Assembly: GCF_001552675.1 (NCBI RefSeq)
Contig: NZ_BCRQ01000021.1
Span: 1-40,609 of the forward strand
From: Alicyclobacillus sendaiensis NBRC 100866
GTDB taxonomy: Bacteria > Bacillota > Bacilli > Alicyclobacillales > Alicyclobacillaceae
DNA length: 40,609 nt
Direction of reading: 5' to 3'
A program made the position numbers and the translations under genes. Shown in pieces: positions 17,649-26,041 of the stretch. The notes beneath the pieces are model-generated. The model saw nothing but the letters and a program-made list of their open reading frames with translations, was not told the origin of the DNA and searched no databases. Positions within the stretch are counted from its first letter, which is position 1. Every line of letters begins with the position of its first letter.

Positions 17649-18148
17649 CGCGACGACTCTCCGACGGGCTGGCGTTCAATCTCCTCCGGCCGCAAGTAGT
17701 CCGTGAACAGGATGCCATCGAGGTGATCGATCTCGTGCTGCAGGCACCGCGCCAGGAGGTCTCGGCCCTCCAATTCAAACCATTCCCCGTACCGGTTCTG
17801 CGCCCGCACGCGCACGTACGCGGCGCGCTCCACCACGCCCGAGATCCCCGGGAGGGAAAGGCACGCCTCCCGCTCGCGCTGAACGCCGCTTCTCTCCACG
17901 ATCTCCGGGTTCACGAGCTCGATCCAGGCGCGTTTCTGGAAGCTGTCTTCCTTCGGCTGCACGTCGATCACGACGAGTCGCTTCAGGATCCCAATCTGAT
18001 TGGCAGCGAGGCCGATGCCGTCGGCGTCATACATCGTCTCGGCCATGTCATCGAGCAGCCGGTGAATGGCCGGGGTGAACTGCTTCACCTCCTGGGCCTT
18101 CTGGCGCAGCACCGGATCCTCGCCTTTGCGAATGATGCGAATGGCCAT
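17645..18148 (-). CDS. def: Peptide deformylase
   Basis: Metalloenzyme that removes the N-formyl group from nascent proteins. The 167-residue protein has all three motifs: GIGLAANQIG (motif I, with Asn where many enzymes have Pro), EACLSLPG (motif II, Ala for the usual Gly, metal-binding Cys kept) and HEIDHLDG (motif III, two metal-binding His and the catalytic Glu). The essential residues are intact, so activity is expected. ATG 18148 has GGGAGGGATG upstream. It lies 20 bp after priA and overlaps fmt by 4 bp. Confidence 0.97.
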   Translation of the reverse strand: MAIRIIRKGEDPVLRQKAQEVKQFTPAIHRLLDDMAETMYDADGIGLAANQIGILKRLVVIDVQPKEDSFQKRAWIELVNPEIVERSGVQREREACLSLPGISGVVERAAYVRVRAQNRYGEWFELEGRDLLARCLQHEIDHLDGILFTDYLRPEEIERQPVGESSR

Positions 18149-18168
18149 CGTTCATCCCTCCCTGGACA

Positions 18169-20586
18169 TCAACCAATGCGCTGGGCATTCACGTCGAGCA
18201 CCGCGGATCCACCCAGCCGATTCATCTTTTCCTTCACCAATCGGTACGCGCGCACCACGTCCTCTTTCACATCCTGCCACGACGCGTACTTCATCACAAC
18301 CTGATACCGGTACACGTTGTCGATCCGCCGAATTCCACTCGGCCCCGCCGGCAACACGGTCAGCGAAGCTGCGGAGGCTGAGCGTGCGAGCTCCCGCTCG
18401 AACCTCGCCGCCGCGCCGCGCGCCAGCCGCTCCTCAGCGTGGGACGCGAGAAAAACCGCCAGCTCGCAAAACGGCGGGTAGCGAAAAAATTCGCGGCTCT
18501 CTCGCTCTCGCTCGTAGAAGGCGCGGTAGTCGTGCGACCGAGCCGCTTGGATGGCCCGATGCCCCGGCTGATACGTCTGGATGAGCGTGATCCCGTCCGT
18601 GTCCGCGCGCCCGGCCCGCCCGGCCACCTGTGTGAGAAGCTGGAATGCGCGCTCGTTCGCCCGGTAGTCGGGCAGCGTGAGCATCGCGTCCGCGGCCACC
18701 ACGCCCACCAGCCGTACCCGCGGGAAGTCCAGCCCTTTCGCGATCATCTGCGTGCCCACGAGCACGTCCGCTTCGCCCCGCTGGAACCGCTCGATGATGG
18801 ACTCGAGCGCGCCTTTGCGCCGCGTGGTGTCCCAGTCCATCCGGAGGACGCGCATCGCGGGCCAGGTCCGCAGCAGGTGCTGCTCCACCTGCTCCGTTCC
18901 GAGTCCATACGGGACGAGCGCCTCCTCGCCGCAGGCGGGGCAGCGCCGCACGAGCGGCTCCTCGTGCCCGCAGTAGTGGCACACCAGTGCGTGCCCCTCC
19001 GCTTTGCGGTGCACCGTGAGATGAATGTCGCAGCGGGGGCACTCCATGCTGTGCCCGCACGCTCGGCACAGCGCCGCGTGCGCATAACCCCGGCGGTTCA
19101 AAAACAGGATGGCCTGCATGCCCTCGGACACCGTCCGCTCCAGTTCCTCCGCCAGCCTGCGGCTGAAGATGGACCGGTTGCCCGCGCGCAGTTCCTCGCG
19201 CATGTCGATCACGTCGACCGGTGGCAGCGGCCGCTGGTTCGCGCGGACGGGCAGGGAGACGAGCCGCGCGTCGCCCCGCTCGACCCGAAACATCGAAGCC
19301 ACCGAGGGGGTCGCCGAGCCGAGGACCACAAGTGCCCCCGCCTCGCGGGCGCGCCACATCGCCACTTCGCGCGCGTCGTAGTGCGGCGCATCCTCCTGCT
19401 TGTAGGAAGGCTCGTGCTCTTCGTCGATCACGACGAGCCGAAGATCGCGCATCGGCGCAAAGACCGCCGATCTCGCGCCGATCACCACGTTTGCGTCGCC
19501 GTCGAGAACCCGCGTCCACTCCTCACGCCGTTCGCCGAGCGACAGCCCCGAATGTAAAACGGCCACCCGGCCGCCGAACCGCCGTTCGAAACGCTGCACA
19601 AGCTGTGGCGTGAGCGCAATCTCGGGGACCAGGACGAGCGCCTGCCCCCCGCCTTCGATGGCCCCGCGAATCAAATGCATGTACACCTCGGTCTTGCCGC
19701 TGCCGGTCACGCCGTGCAGCAGGGCCACGCCATGTCCCTGTCGCGCCATCTCGGTCAGCGCTCGCACCGCCGACGCCTGATACGGCGTCAGCTCAGGCCA
19801 CGCCGCATCCTCGTTCCGCGGCGGATGAGCCCTTGTCACCCGCCGCTCCGCGATCGACACTAGTTCCGCCTCCACGAGCGGCGCCACGGACGCAGGCGGA
19901 AACGCCCGCCTGTCCCACATCATCTCGCCCGCTTCCGCGAGCTGCTGTAAGAGATCGCTCTGGCGCCGAGCGCGCCGCCGCCGCGATTCGGCCTCGCGCC
20001 TGAGCACCTCGTCCGGCGCGCGGGCCACGAGATACGCCCGGCGCTTTTCGCCCACCGCTTCGTCCACCTGAATCTCTTCCCGGACGAACCCGGCGCCCAC
20101 CCAGGCCCTGGCGGTGCGCTCGTCCGCCTTCGATCGCGCCCGAACCTCGCTCCATTCGGGCCCCGACTCCGCGATCCAGCGAAAGAGCGGCGAAGCTTGC
20201 ACGTCGTCCGGGACCTGCGCGCCGTCGTTTGGAACCAGGACTTTGCGCACGCGCACCCGAAAAGCCCCGGGCAGGATGGCGGACACGGCCTCCGGCAGCG
20301 TCGCTCCATATCGGTCGCACAGCCACTCCGCCATGCGCATCTGGTGGGGCGTCAGCACCGGAACGCGATCCAGCACGCGCGCGACGGCACGAAGCCTGCC
20401 AGCGTCAGCGACCTCGCGCACAGCCCAGACAATGCCAGATCGCACCGAGTCGCGCATCGGCACCACCACGCGCACCCCGGGTGCGATGTCCACGTCCGGC
20501 GGAACGGCGTAGTCGAACCGCTTGTCCAAAAAGAGCGCCGTCCCCTCCACCACAACCTCCGCGACCCGGGTGATCCCAGCGGTCAT
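18169..20586 (-). CDS. priA: Primosomal protein N' (replication restart helicase PriA)
   Basis: Superfamily-2 helicase that reloads the replication machinery at stalled forks. The 805-residue protein has an N-terminal DNA-binding region beginning VAEVVVEGTALFLDKRFDYAVP, Walker A GVTGSGKT (292-299), DEEH (388-391), and a zinc-binding insertion with eight cysteines (CRACGHSMECPRC and CHYCG, then CPACG) at roughly 505-555. GTQMIAKGLDFPRV and VAGRAGR complete the helicase core. ATG 20586 overlaps the coaBC stop by ATGA. The coaBC-priA-def-fmt order is the usual Bacillus arrangement. Confidence 0.97.
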   Translation of the reverse strand: MTAGITRVAEVVVEGTALFLDKRFDYAVPPDVDIAPGVRVVVPMRDSVRSGIVWAVREVADAGRLRAVARVLDRVPVLTPHQMRMAEWLCDRYGATLPEAVSAILPGAFRVRVRKVLVPNDGAQVPDDVQASPLFRWIAESGPEWSEVRARSKADERTARAWVGAGFVREEIQVDEAVGEKRRAYLVARAPDEVLRREAESRRRRARRQSDLLQQLAEAGEMMWDRRAFPPASVAPLVEAELVSIAERRVTRAHPPRNEDAAWPELTPYQASAVRALTEMARQGHGVALLHGVTGSGKTEVYMHLIRGAIEGGGQALVLVPEIALTPQLVQRFERRFGGRVAVLHSGLSLGERREEWTRVLDGDANVVIGARSAVFAPMRDLRLVVIDEEHEPSYKQEDAPHYDAREVAMWRAREAGALVVLGSATPSVASMFRVERGDARLVSLPVRANQRPLPPVDVIDMREELRAGNRSIFSRRLAEELERTVSEGMQAILFLNRRGYAHAALCRACGHSMECPRCDIHLTVHRKAEGHALVCHYCGHEEPLVRRCPACGEEALVPYGLGTEQVEQHLLRTWPAMRVLRMDWDTTRRKGALESIIERFQRGEADVLVGTQMIAKGLDFPRVRLVGVVAADAMLTLPDYRANERAFQLLTQVAGRAGRADTDGITLIQTYQPGHRAIQAARSHDYRAFYERERESREFFRYPPFCELAVFLASHAEERLARGAAARFERELARSASAASLTVLPAGPSGIRRIDNVYRYQVVMKYASWQDVKEDVVRAYRLVKEKMNRLGGSAVLDVNAQRIG

Positions 20587-21800
20587 AGAGGCCGTTCACC
20601 GTCCGACACGCGAAGGACCTGGCGCACGCGGGTCAGGATGTGATCCGCCACCCGGTGCTTCTCCATGACCGGGAGGGCCTCCGCCGATCCGTCCTTGCCG
20701 ATGAGCGTCACCTGGTTGGTGTCCACCTCGAACCCGGCGCCCGGCTTCGTCACGTCGTTCACCACGATGAGATCCAGGCCTTTGTCGACGAGCTTTCTCC
20801 GGGCGTGCTCGACCGGCATGTCCGTCTCCGCCGCAAAGCCCACCACCACCTGGCCTGGCCGCTTCGCGTGGCTCGCGGCGAGCAGGATGTCGGGCGTCTC
20901 GACGAGATCGAGCTTCAACGGGCCTTGAGATTTCTTCCACTTATGATCCAGCGCGCGAGCCGGACGGAAGTCGGCCGGCGCCGCGGCGGAAATGAACGCA
21001 TCTGCTTCAGGGAAGAACTCGCTCACCGCGTGCAACATCTGCTCGGTCGAGCGGACGTAAACCATTCGGGCCCCCGGGACCGGTTTGAGATGCGTTGGTC
21101 CCGAAATCAGCGTGACCCGAGCCCCGCGGCGCGCCGCCTGCTCGGCGAGCGCGTACCCCATTTTACCGCTCGATCGATTGGTCAGATACCGGACGGGATC
21201 GATGTCCTCGATGGTCGGGCCGGCCGTGATGAGAATTGAAAACCCTTCCAAATCGCGCTCCTGGTGGAGCACTGCCTCAATCACGTCCGCGATGTCCTCG
21301 GGTTCGGGCATGCGGCCGCGCCCGGTGTATCCGCAGGCGAGCGGACCTTCGCCCGGATCCAGGACGAGCGTACCGCGGCGCCGGAGAATGTCCAGGTTCT
21401 CCTGGACCGCCGGGTGCTCAAACATGTGCACATTCATGGCCGGCGCGACGATGGTGGGACAGGTCGCGGCGAGCGCGGTCGTCGTGACCATGTCGTCCGC
21501 GAGGCCGTGCGCAAGCTTCGCGATGAGATTCGCCGTGGCCGGCGCAATGACATACAGATCCGCGCGATCCGCCACCGCGATGTGAGCGATCTCCGACGGA
21601 TTGGGCTCCGCAAACGTGTCGAAAATGACCGGGTGCTTGGTCAGGGCCTGCAGGGTGAGCGGCTGAATGAACCGGGTCGCGTGTTCGGTCATCAGCACCT
21701 GCACCTCGTAGCCGCGCTTGACCAGGAGTGAACACAAATTCGCGGACTTGTACGCCGCAATGCCTCCTCCCACCCCGACGAGGATGGTCTTCTTCTCCAT
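20583..21800 (-). CDS. coaBC: Bifunctional phosphopantothenoylcysteine decarboxylase / phosphopantothenate-cysteine ligase
   Basis: Catalyses two coenzyme A steps: coupling cysteine to 4'-phosphopantothenate (CoaB) and decarboxylating the product with FMN (CoaC). The 405-residue protein has a CoaC half with GVGGGIAAYKSANL, the catalytic His in SEIAHIAV, PAMNVHM and ACGYTGRGRMPEP, then a CoaB half with TAGPTIEDIDPVRYLTNRSS and GKMGYALAE, AAAPADFRP and VVGFAAETD. ATG 21800 follows GGGAGGG. A hairpin lies between rpoZ and this gene, so its expression may differ from rpoZ. Confidence 0.97.
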   Translation of the reverse strand: MEKKTILVGVGGGIAAYKSANLCSLLVKRGYEVQVLMTEHATRFIQPLTLQALTKHPVIFDTFAEPNPSEIAHIAVADRADLYVIAPATANLIAKLAHGLADDMVTTTALAATCPTIVAPAMNVHMFEHPAVQENLDILRRRGTLVLDPGEGPLACGYTGRGRMPEPEDIADVIEAVLHQERDLEGFSILITAGPTIEDIDPVRYLTNRSSGKMGYALAEQAARRGARVTLISGPTHLKPVPGARMVYVRSTEQMLHAVSEFFPEADAFISAAAPADFRPARALDHKWKKSQGPLKLDLVETPDILLAASHAKRPGQVVVGFAAETDMPVEHARRKLVDKGLDLIVVNDVTKPGAGFEVDTNQVTLIGKDGSAEALPVMEKHRVADHILTRVRQVLRVSDGERPL

Positions 21801-21836
21801 TCCGCACCCTCCCTTGGCTCCTGCCGTTCATGACAA

Positions 21837-21867
21837 GAGGCAGAACAACGCGCGGTTGTCCTGCCTC
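21837..21867 (-). terminator. Strong hairpin between rpoZ and coaBC (possible terminator or attenuator)
   Basis: 13-bp stem, read on the minus strand as GAGGCAGGACAAC, loop CGCGC, then GTTGTTCTGCCTC, with one G-U pair. It starts 22 bases after the rpoZ stop and is followed by TTGTC, a weak U tract, with the coaBC start 37 bases further on. It could cause partial termination inside the operon or stabilise an RNA end. Confidence 0.5.
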
Positions 21868-21889
21868 ATCGCCTGACCACGGGTCTAGG

Positions 21890-22090
21890 TCACTCGCCGT
21901 CGAAATGCTTGGGGCGAACGACGCCGTCGTGAATTTCCCAGAGCGCGCGGCTCACGTTCCGCGTTGTGGACGCGCCGGGCTGATTCAGGGTCTCGTTCTG
22001 CAGCTTGCGCGCGCGCTTCGCCGCGAGCACGACGAGCGCGTATTTGCTGTTGCACCGCTCCAAAAGTCGGTCGATGGACGGATAGATCAA
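21890..22090 (-). CDS. rpoZ: DNA-directed RNA polymerase omega subunit
   Basis: Small RNA polymerase subunit that supports assembly of the beta' subunit. The 66-residue protein reads MIYPSIDRLLERCNSKYALV then VLAAKRARKLQ, the typical omega N-terminal helix pattern for Bacillota. It starts at TTG 22090 with GGGGTGA upstream; the parallel GTG-initiated frame at 22100 is out of phase and unlike any omega. In B. subtilis gmk is directly upstream, but here the next gene is yicC, 124 bases away, and a -10-like TAGAAT lies in that gap. Confidence 0.93.
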   Translation of the reverse strand: MIYPSIDRLLERCNSKYALVVLAAKRARKLQNETLNQPGASTTRNVSRALWEIHDGVVRPKHFDGE

Positions 22091-22165
22091 CCACGGTCAC
22101 CCCATATCAAAATCTCCGCCCCGCGGGCGGACGCGAATCCTCGAACTCAGATGACGCTTCTTTAC

Positions 22166-22171
22166 ATTCTA
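22166..22171 (-). promoter_or_regulatory. Possible -10 element upstream of rpoZ
   Basis: Minus-strand TAGAAT, five of six matches to TATAAT, with a poor -35-like TTTCCT 17 bases upstream. It could start an rpoZ transcript separately from yicC. Confidence 0.35.
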
Positions 22172-22214
22172 CATGGATTTCGGCGCAAAGGAAAGTGCTA
22201 CACCCGTGCGACGT

Positions 22215-23093
22215 TTACTCGACGTTCTGCGCCTGCTCCCGCAGTTTCTCGACCAAAGCCTTCATCTCGACCACGTGCTTACTGATTTCGCCGTCCTGAG
22301 ACTTCGCGGCGATGGTGTTCACCTCGCGGTGCATCTCCTGGACAAGGAAGTCGAGCCGCCGCCCCACGGGCTCCGTGCGGCCGAGATCGCCGCGCATCGC
22401 GCGCACGTGCGCCTCGAGGCGGACCAATTCTTCGTCGATCGCGACGCGATCCGCAAACAGCGCGACCTCCTGCGCCAAGCGGGCGTCGTCGACCGAGAGG
22501 CCAAGTTCCGACACCCGGGCCATCAGGGCGGCGCGGTACGCCGCGACGGACGCGGGCGCCTGCTCGCGGATGGCGCGGAGGTGCGCTTCAACTTCGTCGA
22601 GGTACCCCTCACACGCGCGGGCGAGATGACCCCCCTCGCGCTCGCGCATGGCCACGAGCCTGTCGAGCGCGACGTCCACAAGACCGGCGAGCGAGGAGGT
22701 TGCCTCCTCCTCGGACAAAGCCGCCGGGCGCACCAGGACAGCGCCGGGGAATGTCAGCCACTGGCGCGCCGCACGCGGATCAAACGGAATCCCAAGTTTC
22801 TCGCACAGCGTTCGATCCGCCTCGACGAGCGCGTCGACGAGCGCCCAATCGACGTGAACCTCTCCGGCCTCCGCCCCCGTGCCCGCGAGCGAGACGGCGA
22901 CATCGAGCCTGCCGCGGTGCAGGCGAGCCTTGACGCGATCGCGCACCATCATCTCGGCAAACGACCAGTCCCTCGGCAGGCGCACCGAGACCTCGAGGAA
23001 GCGGTGATTCACGGACTTCGCCTCAATCACCACGTCATACGGCCCGACGCGCCCTTCGGCCCGGCCAAACCCTGTCATGCTGCGAATGCCCAC
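22215..23093 (-). CDS. yicC: YicC/YloC family endoribonuclease
   Basis: Member of the YicC family, recently shown in E. coli and B. subtilis to be an endoribonuclease. The 292-residue protein has the conserved N-terminus IRSMTGFGRAEG and the C-terminal signature GRRLDFLVQEMHREVNTIAA plus SKSQD-like, VEMKALVEKLREQAQNVE segments; the middle is helical and charged. GTG 23093 follows AGGAGG at seven bases. The Shine-Dalgarno overlaps the 3' arm of a hairpin at 23104-23128. The ATPase-yicC adjacency matches yloB-yloC in B. subtilis; remA and gmk, expected next, are not there. Confidence 0.93.
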   Translation of the reverse strand: MGIRSMTGFGRAEGRVGPYDVVIEAKSVNHRFLEVSVRLPRDWSFAEMMVRDRVKARLHRGRLDVAVSLAGTGAEAGEVHVDWALVDALVEADRTLCEKLGIPFDPRAARQWLTFPGAVLVRPAALSEEEATSSLAGLVDVALDRLVAMREREGGHLARACEGYLDEVEAHLRAIREQAPASVAAYRAALMARVSELGLSVDDARLAQEVALFADRVAIDEELVRLEAHVRAMRGDLGRTEPVGRRLDFLVQEMHREVNTIAAKSQDGEISKHVVEMKALVEKLREQAQNVE

Positions 23094-23103
23094 ACCTACG
23101 CCT

Positions 23104-23128
23104 CCTGACCACGTCTCATCTGGTCAGG
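23104..23128 (-). terminator. Hairpin between the P-type ATPase gene and yicC
   Basis: Perfect 8-bp stem CCTGACCA / TGGTCAGG with a nine-base loop. On the minus strand it starts 29 bases after the ATPase stop, and its 3' arm runs into the yicC AGGAGG. It could weakly terminate ATPase transcripts or mask the yicC ribosome-binding site; no T tract follows. Confidence 0.35.
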
Positions 23129-23157
23129 ATTGTAGCGATGGCACGGCGGCTTGGCAA

Positions 23158-25878
23158 TCAAGCGGCCGCGTCTGAGCCGGACCGATGTTGCAGCTTGTGC
23201 AGATGGTTGCGGCCCATGCGGCGCACGGAAAGCGCGAACGTGGGCACCGCCGCCGCCACGAGGACGATGACCCAGTCGCCAAGGCCGAGCGGCGTCGTGT
23301 GAAACACCTCGGCCATGCGGGGGACGTACATCGTGCAGGCAAACAAGGCCACAGAAGACAGCACCGCCAAAAGAAGCCAGACGTTCTCCAACGGGTTACG
23401 GCGCAGGATGCCGCCCTCGAGGCTGCGCGAATCGAAGACGAGAATGAGTTGGGCCATCGTGAGCGTCGCGTACGCCATCGTCTGCGCGCGCGCGAGCTCC
23501 GCGCCCTGTTGCAGCGACCATGCGAACACTGCGAGCGTCGCAAGTCCGATGAGGACGCCGCGAGACAGAATCTTCACGGCCATGCCGCGCGCGAAAATGC
23601 CTTCGTGCACGTTCCGCGGCGGGCGGCTCATGATGTCGTCTTCGGGCGCGTCGACACCGAGCGCGATGGCCGGCAGGCCATCGGTGACGAGGTTCACCCA
23701 GAGGATCTGGATGGGCGAGAGCGGCAGCGGCCAGCCTGCAAGCATGGCCAAAAACATGGTCAGGATTTCGCCCACGTTCGACGCGAGAAGGTATCGGATG
23801 AACTTCTTGATGTTGTCGTAGATAGCGCGGCCCTCCTCGACCGCGGCGACGATGGTCGCGTAGTTGTCGTCCGCGAGGATGAGGCTCGACGCTTCCTTGG
23901 CCACGTCCGTCCCGCTTTGCCCCATGGCGATGCCGATGTCCGCCTGTTTGATGGCCGGCGCGTCGTTCACGCCATCGCCCGTCATGGCGACGACCTCGTG
24001 ATTCGCCTGGAGTGCACGAACGATTCGAAGTTTGTGTTCGGGCGTCACGCGCGCATAGACATACGTGTCGCGCACGAGATTGGACAACCGCTTGTCGTCC
24101 AACTGGTCAAGGTCGGCTCCCGTGAGCACGCGCCCGCCGGGCGGCAGGATGTCGAGTTGCCTCGCGATGGCGGTTGCCGTCGCCTGGTGATCCCCGGTGA
24201 TCATCACCGTGCGGATGCCCGCCGACTTGGCCTTGGCGATGGCGGCCTTCGCCTCGTCGCGCGGCGGATCCATCATGCCGCAGATGCCGACGAACACGAG
24301 CTCCGATTCCCAGTCCGCCGCGCGCGCCTCCTCGGCGGAGCGGAAGCGCCGGTACGCAAACCCGAGGTTCCGCAGCGCGCGAGCGGCCATGTCCTCGTTG
24401 GCCGCGAGGATCTGCTTCCGCAACGACTGCCCCATCGGCTCTTCGCGGTTGCCGAGAAGGACATGGGTGCAGCGCGCCAAAAGCACGTCGGGCGCCCCCT
24501 TGACAAACGCGAACCATTCGTCGCCTGAACGCACGAGCACGCTCATCATCTTCCGATCGGCGTCAAAGGGGCGTTCGTCGACGCGCTCGTAGGCTCCGTC
24601 AGGGCGTTTGAAGCCCGCCTTGTGCGCGAGCACGAGCAGCGCGATTTCGGTCGGATCGCCCTTGACCGCCCGCGCGGTGGAGCCGTCTTCCCCCGGCTCG
24701 AGGTGAGCCTGGTTGCACACGGCGGCGATCTCGACCAGACTCTTGAGCGCGGCCCGCCGCCCGGGTTCGATCCGGCGCCCGTTGGCGGTGAACTCGCCTT
24801 GCAGCTGGTGGCCCGAACCGGTGACGTCCACGTACTGTCCGTCCGCGTAAATCTGCGTGACCGTCATCTTGTTCTGTGTCAACGTTCCCGTTTTGTCTGA
24901 GCAGATGACCGTCGCGCATCCCAGCGTTTCGACCGAGGGCAATCGGCGGACGATGGCGTTCCGCTTGATCATCCGCTGCACGCCAAGCGCGAGGGCGATG
25001 GTGACGATGGCCGGCAGGCCCTCCGGAATAGCCGCGACGGCAAGCGACACACCTGCCAAAAACATCTCGTAGAGCGCGTGGCCGTGCATGACGCCCGCCA
25101 CCACCACAAGCACCGTGATGCCGAGCGAGATCCAGACGAGCGTCTTTCCCAGTTGATCCAACCGCTTCTGCAGCGGCGTCTCCTGGTCCTCCGACTGATC
25201 CATGAGATCCGCGATCTTCCCCATCTCGGTCTGCATGCCGGTGGCCGTCACGACGTATTCCGCCCGGCCGCGAGTCACCATGGTCCCCATGTACACCATG
25301 TTCCGCCGCTCCGCAAGCGGGCTCGCCGCCGGCACCCGCACGCGCGGGTCCTTCGCCACCGGCACCGATTCCCCGGTGAGCGCCGACTCCTCGACTTCGA
25401 GCCATCGCGCCCGAACGAGGCGGCCGTCCGCGGGGACGCGATCGCCGTCCTCCAAGAGGACGATGTCCCCAGGCACCAACTCCTTCGCCGGGACCTCCAC
25501 GACAACCCCCGCTCGCCGCACCTTCGCCACCGGCGCCGTCAGCTCCTTGAGCGCCTGCAGCGAGCGCTCGGCGCGCACCTCCTGGATGAACCCCAGGATG
25601 CCGTTCAGAAACACGATGGCGATGATGGTGATGGCGTCGGTGTATTCGCCGAGGAGGCCGGAGATGAGCGTGGCCGCGATGAGTACAAGCGTCATGAAGT
25701 CGCGAAACTGATTGAAGAAGACGGTCAAGAGCGACACCTGATTCCCGCCGTGCAAGAGGTTCAACCCGTGCACTTGGCGCCGCCGTTCCACTTCCGCTTG
25801 GGAGAGCCCGTCGAGCGACGTCTGAAGCTGCGCGAGGCATTCGACCTCGCTCTCTGCATGCCACGTGTGTTGTTCCAC
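23158..25878 (-). CDS. Calcium-type cation-transporting P-type ATPase (P2A, YloB-like)
   Basis: Membrane pump of the SERCA-like P2A group, probably exporting Ca2+. It is about 906 residues. Features in order: an N-terminal cation ATPase region ([13 protein letters not shown]), two membrane segments around 65-110, the actuator motif TGES (168-171), PEGLP in M4 (286-290), phosphorylated D328 in [16 protein letters not shown] and KGAPDVLL in the nucleotide domain, [12 protein letters not shown], and several C-terminal spans with [16 protein letters not shown] 25878 is chosen because AAGGGGTG precedes it; an ATG at 25917 has no ribosome-binding site. The neighbours rqcH and yicC match yloA-yloB-yloC, but here rqcH is divergent. 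Mn2+ transport cannot be excluded. Confidence 0.93.
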   Translation of the reverse strand: MEQHTWHAESEVECLAQLQTSLDGLSQAEVERRRQVHGLNLLHGGNQVSLLTVFFNQFRDFMTLVLIAATLISGLLGEYTDAITIIAIVFLNGILGFIQEVRAERSLQALKELTAPVAKVRRAGVVVEVPAKELVPGDIVLLEDGDRVPADGRLVRARWLEVEESALTGESVPVAKDPRVRVPAASPLAERRNMVYMGTMVTRGRAEYVVTATGMQTEMGKIADLMDQSEDQETPLQKRLDQLGKTLVWISLGITVLVVVAGVMHGHALYEMFLAGVSLAVAAIPEGLPAIVTIALALGVQRMIKRNAIVRRLPSVETLGCATVICSDKTGTLTQNKMTVTQIYADGQYVDVTGSGHQLQGEFTANGRRIEPGRRAALKSLVEIAAVCNQAHLEPGEDGSTARAVKGDPTEIALLVLAHKAGFKRPDGAYERVDERPFDADRKMMSVLVRSGDEWFAFVKGAPDVLLARCTHVLLGNREEPMGQSLRKQILAANEDMAARALRNLGFAYRRFRSAEEARAADWESELVFVGICGMMDPPRDEAKAAIAKAKSAGIRTVMITGDHQATATAIARQLDILPPGGRVLTGADLDQLDDKRLSNLVRDTYVYARVTPEHKLRIVRALQANHEVVAMTGDGVNDAPAIKQADIGIAMGQSGTDVAKEASSLILADDNYATIVAAVEEGRAIYDNIKKFIRYLLASNVGEILTMFLAMLAGWPLPLSPIQILWVNLVTDGLPAIALGVDAPEDDIMSRPPRNVHEGIFARGMAVKILSRGVLIGLATLAVFAWSLQQGAELARAQTMAYATLTMAQLILVFDSRSLEGGILRRNPLENVWLLLAVLSSVALFACTMYVPRMAEVFHTTPLGLGDWVIVLVAAAVPTFALSVRRMGRNHLHKLQHRSGSDAAA

Positions 25879-26009
25879 CGAGCACACCCCTTCATCAACA
25901 ACTTGTCTCGTGATCATCTATGCGCCGCGCTTGGCGAACATGTCCGAGACCCGGCCGCAGCGGACGACCTTTGTCAAGAAATCACCGCGCCGAAACAGGG
26001 AAACTGCGG

Positions 26010-26015
26010 TATACT
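26010..26015 (+). promoter_or_regulatory. Possible -10 element of the rqcH promoter
   Basis: TATACT, about 27 bases before the rqcH GTG, which would give a very short leader. No -35 with standard spacing is seen; a TTGTCA lies too far upstream (25971-25976). Confidence 0.35.
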
Positions 26016-26041
26016 GGCTACGTGAGAGAGGAGCATCGAGC

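Noticed and set aside
25971-25976. TTGACA (minus strand) upstream of the P-type ATPase as a -35 box
   Set aside because: No AT-rich -10 is found 15-19 bases downstream; the expected position is GC-rich.
26000-26024. GAAAC-N16-CGTG upstream of rqcH as an ECF (sigma-W-like) promoter
   Set aside because: The -10 CGTG does not match CGTA or CGTC, and the GAAAC core is short enough to occur by chance.
25865-26041. N-terminal extension of RqcH by 59 residues
   Set aside because: It runs into the divergent ATPase gene; from GTG 26042 the D97-R98 numbering agrees with the family.
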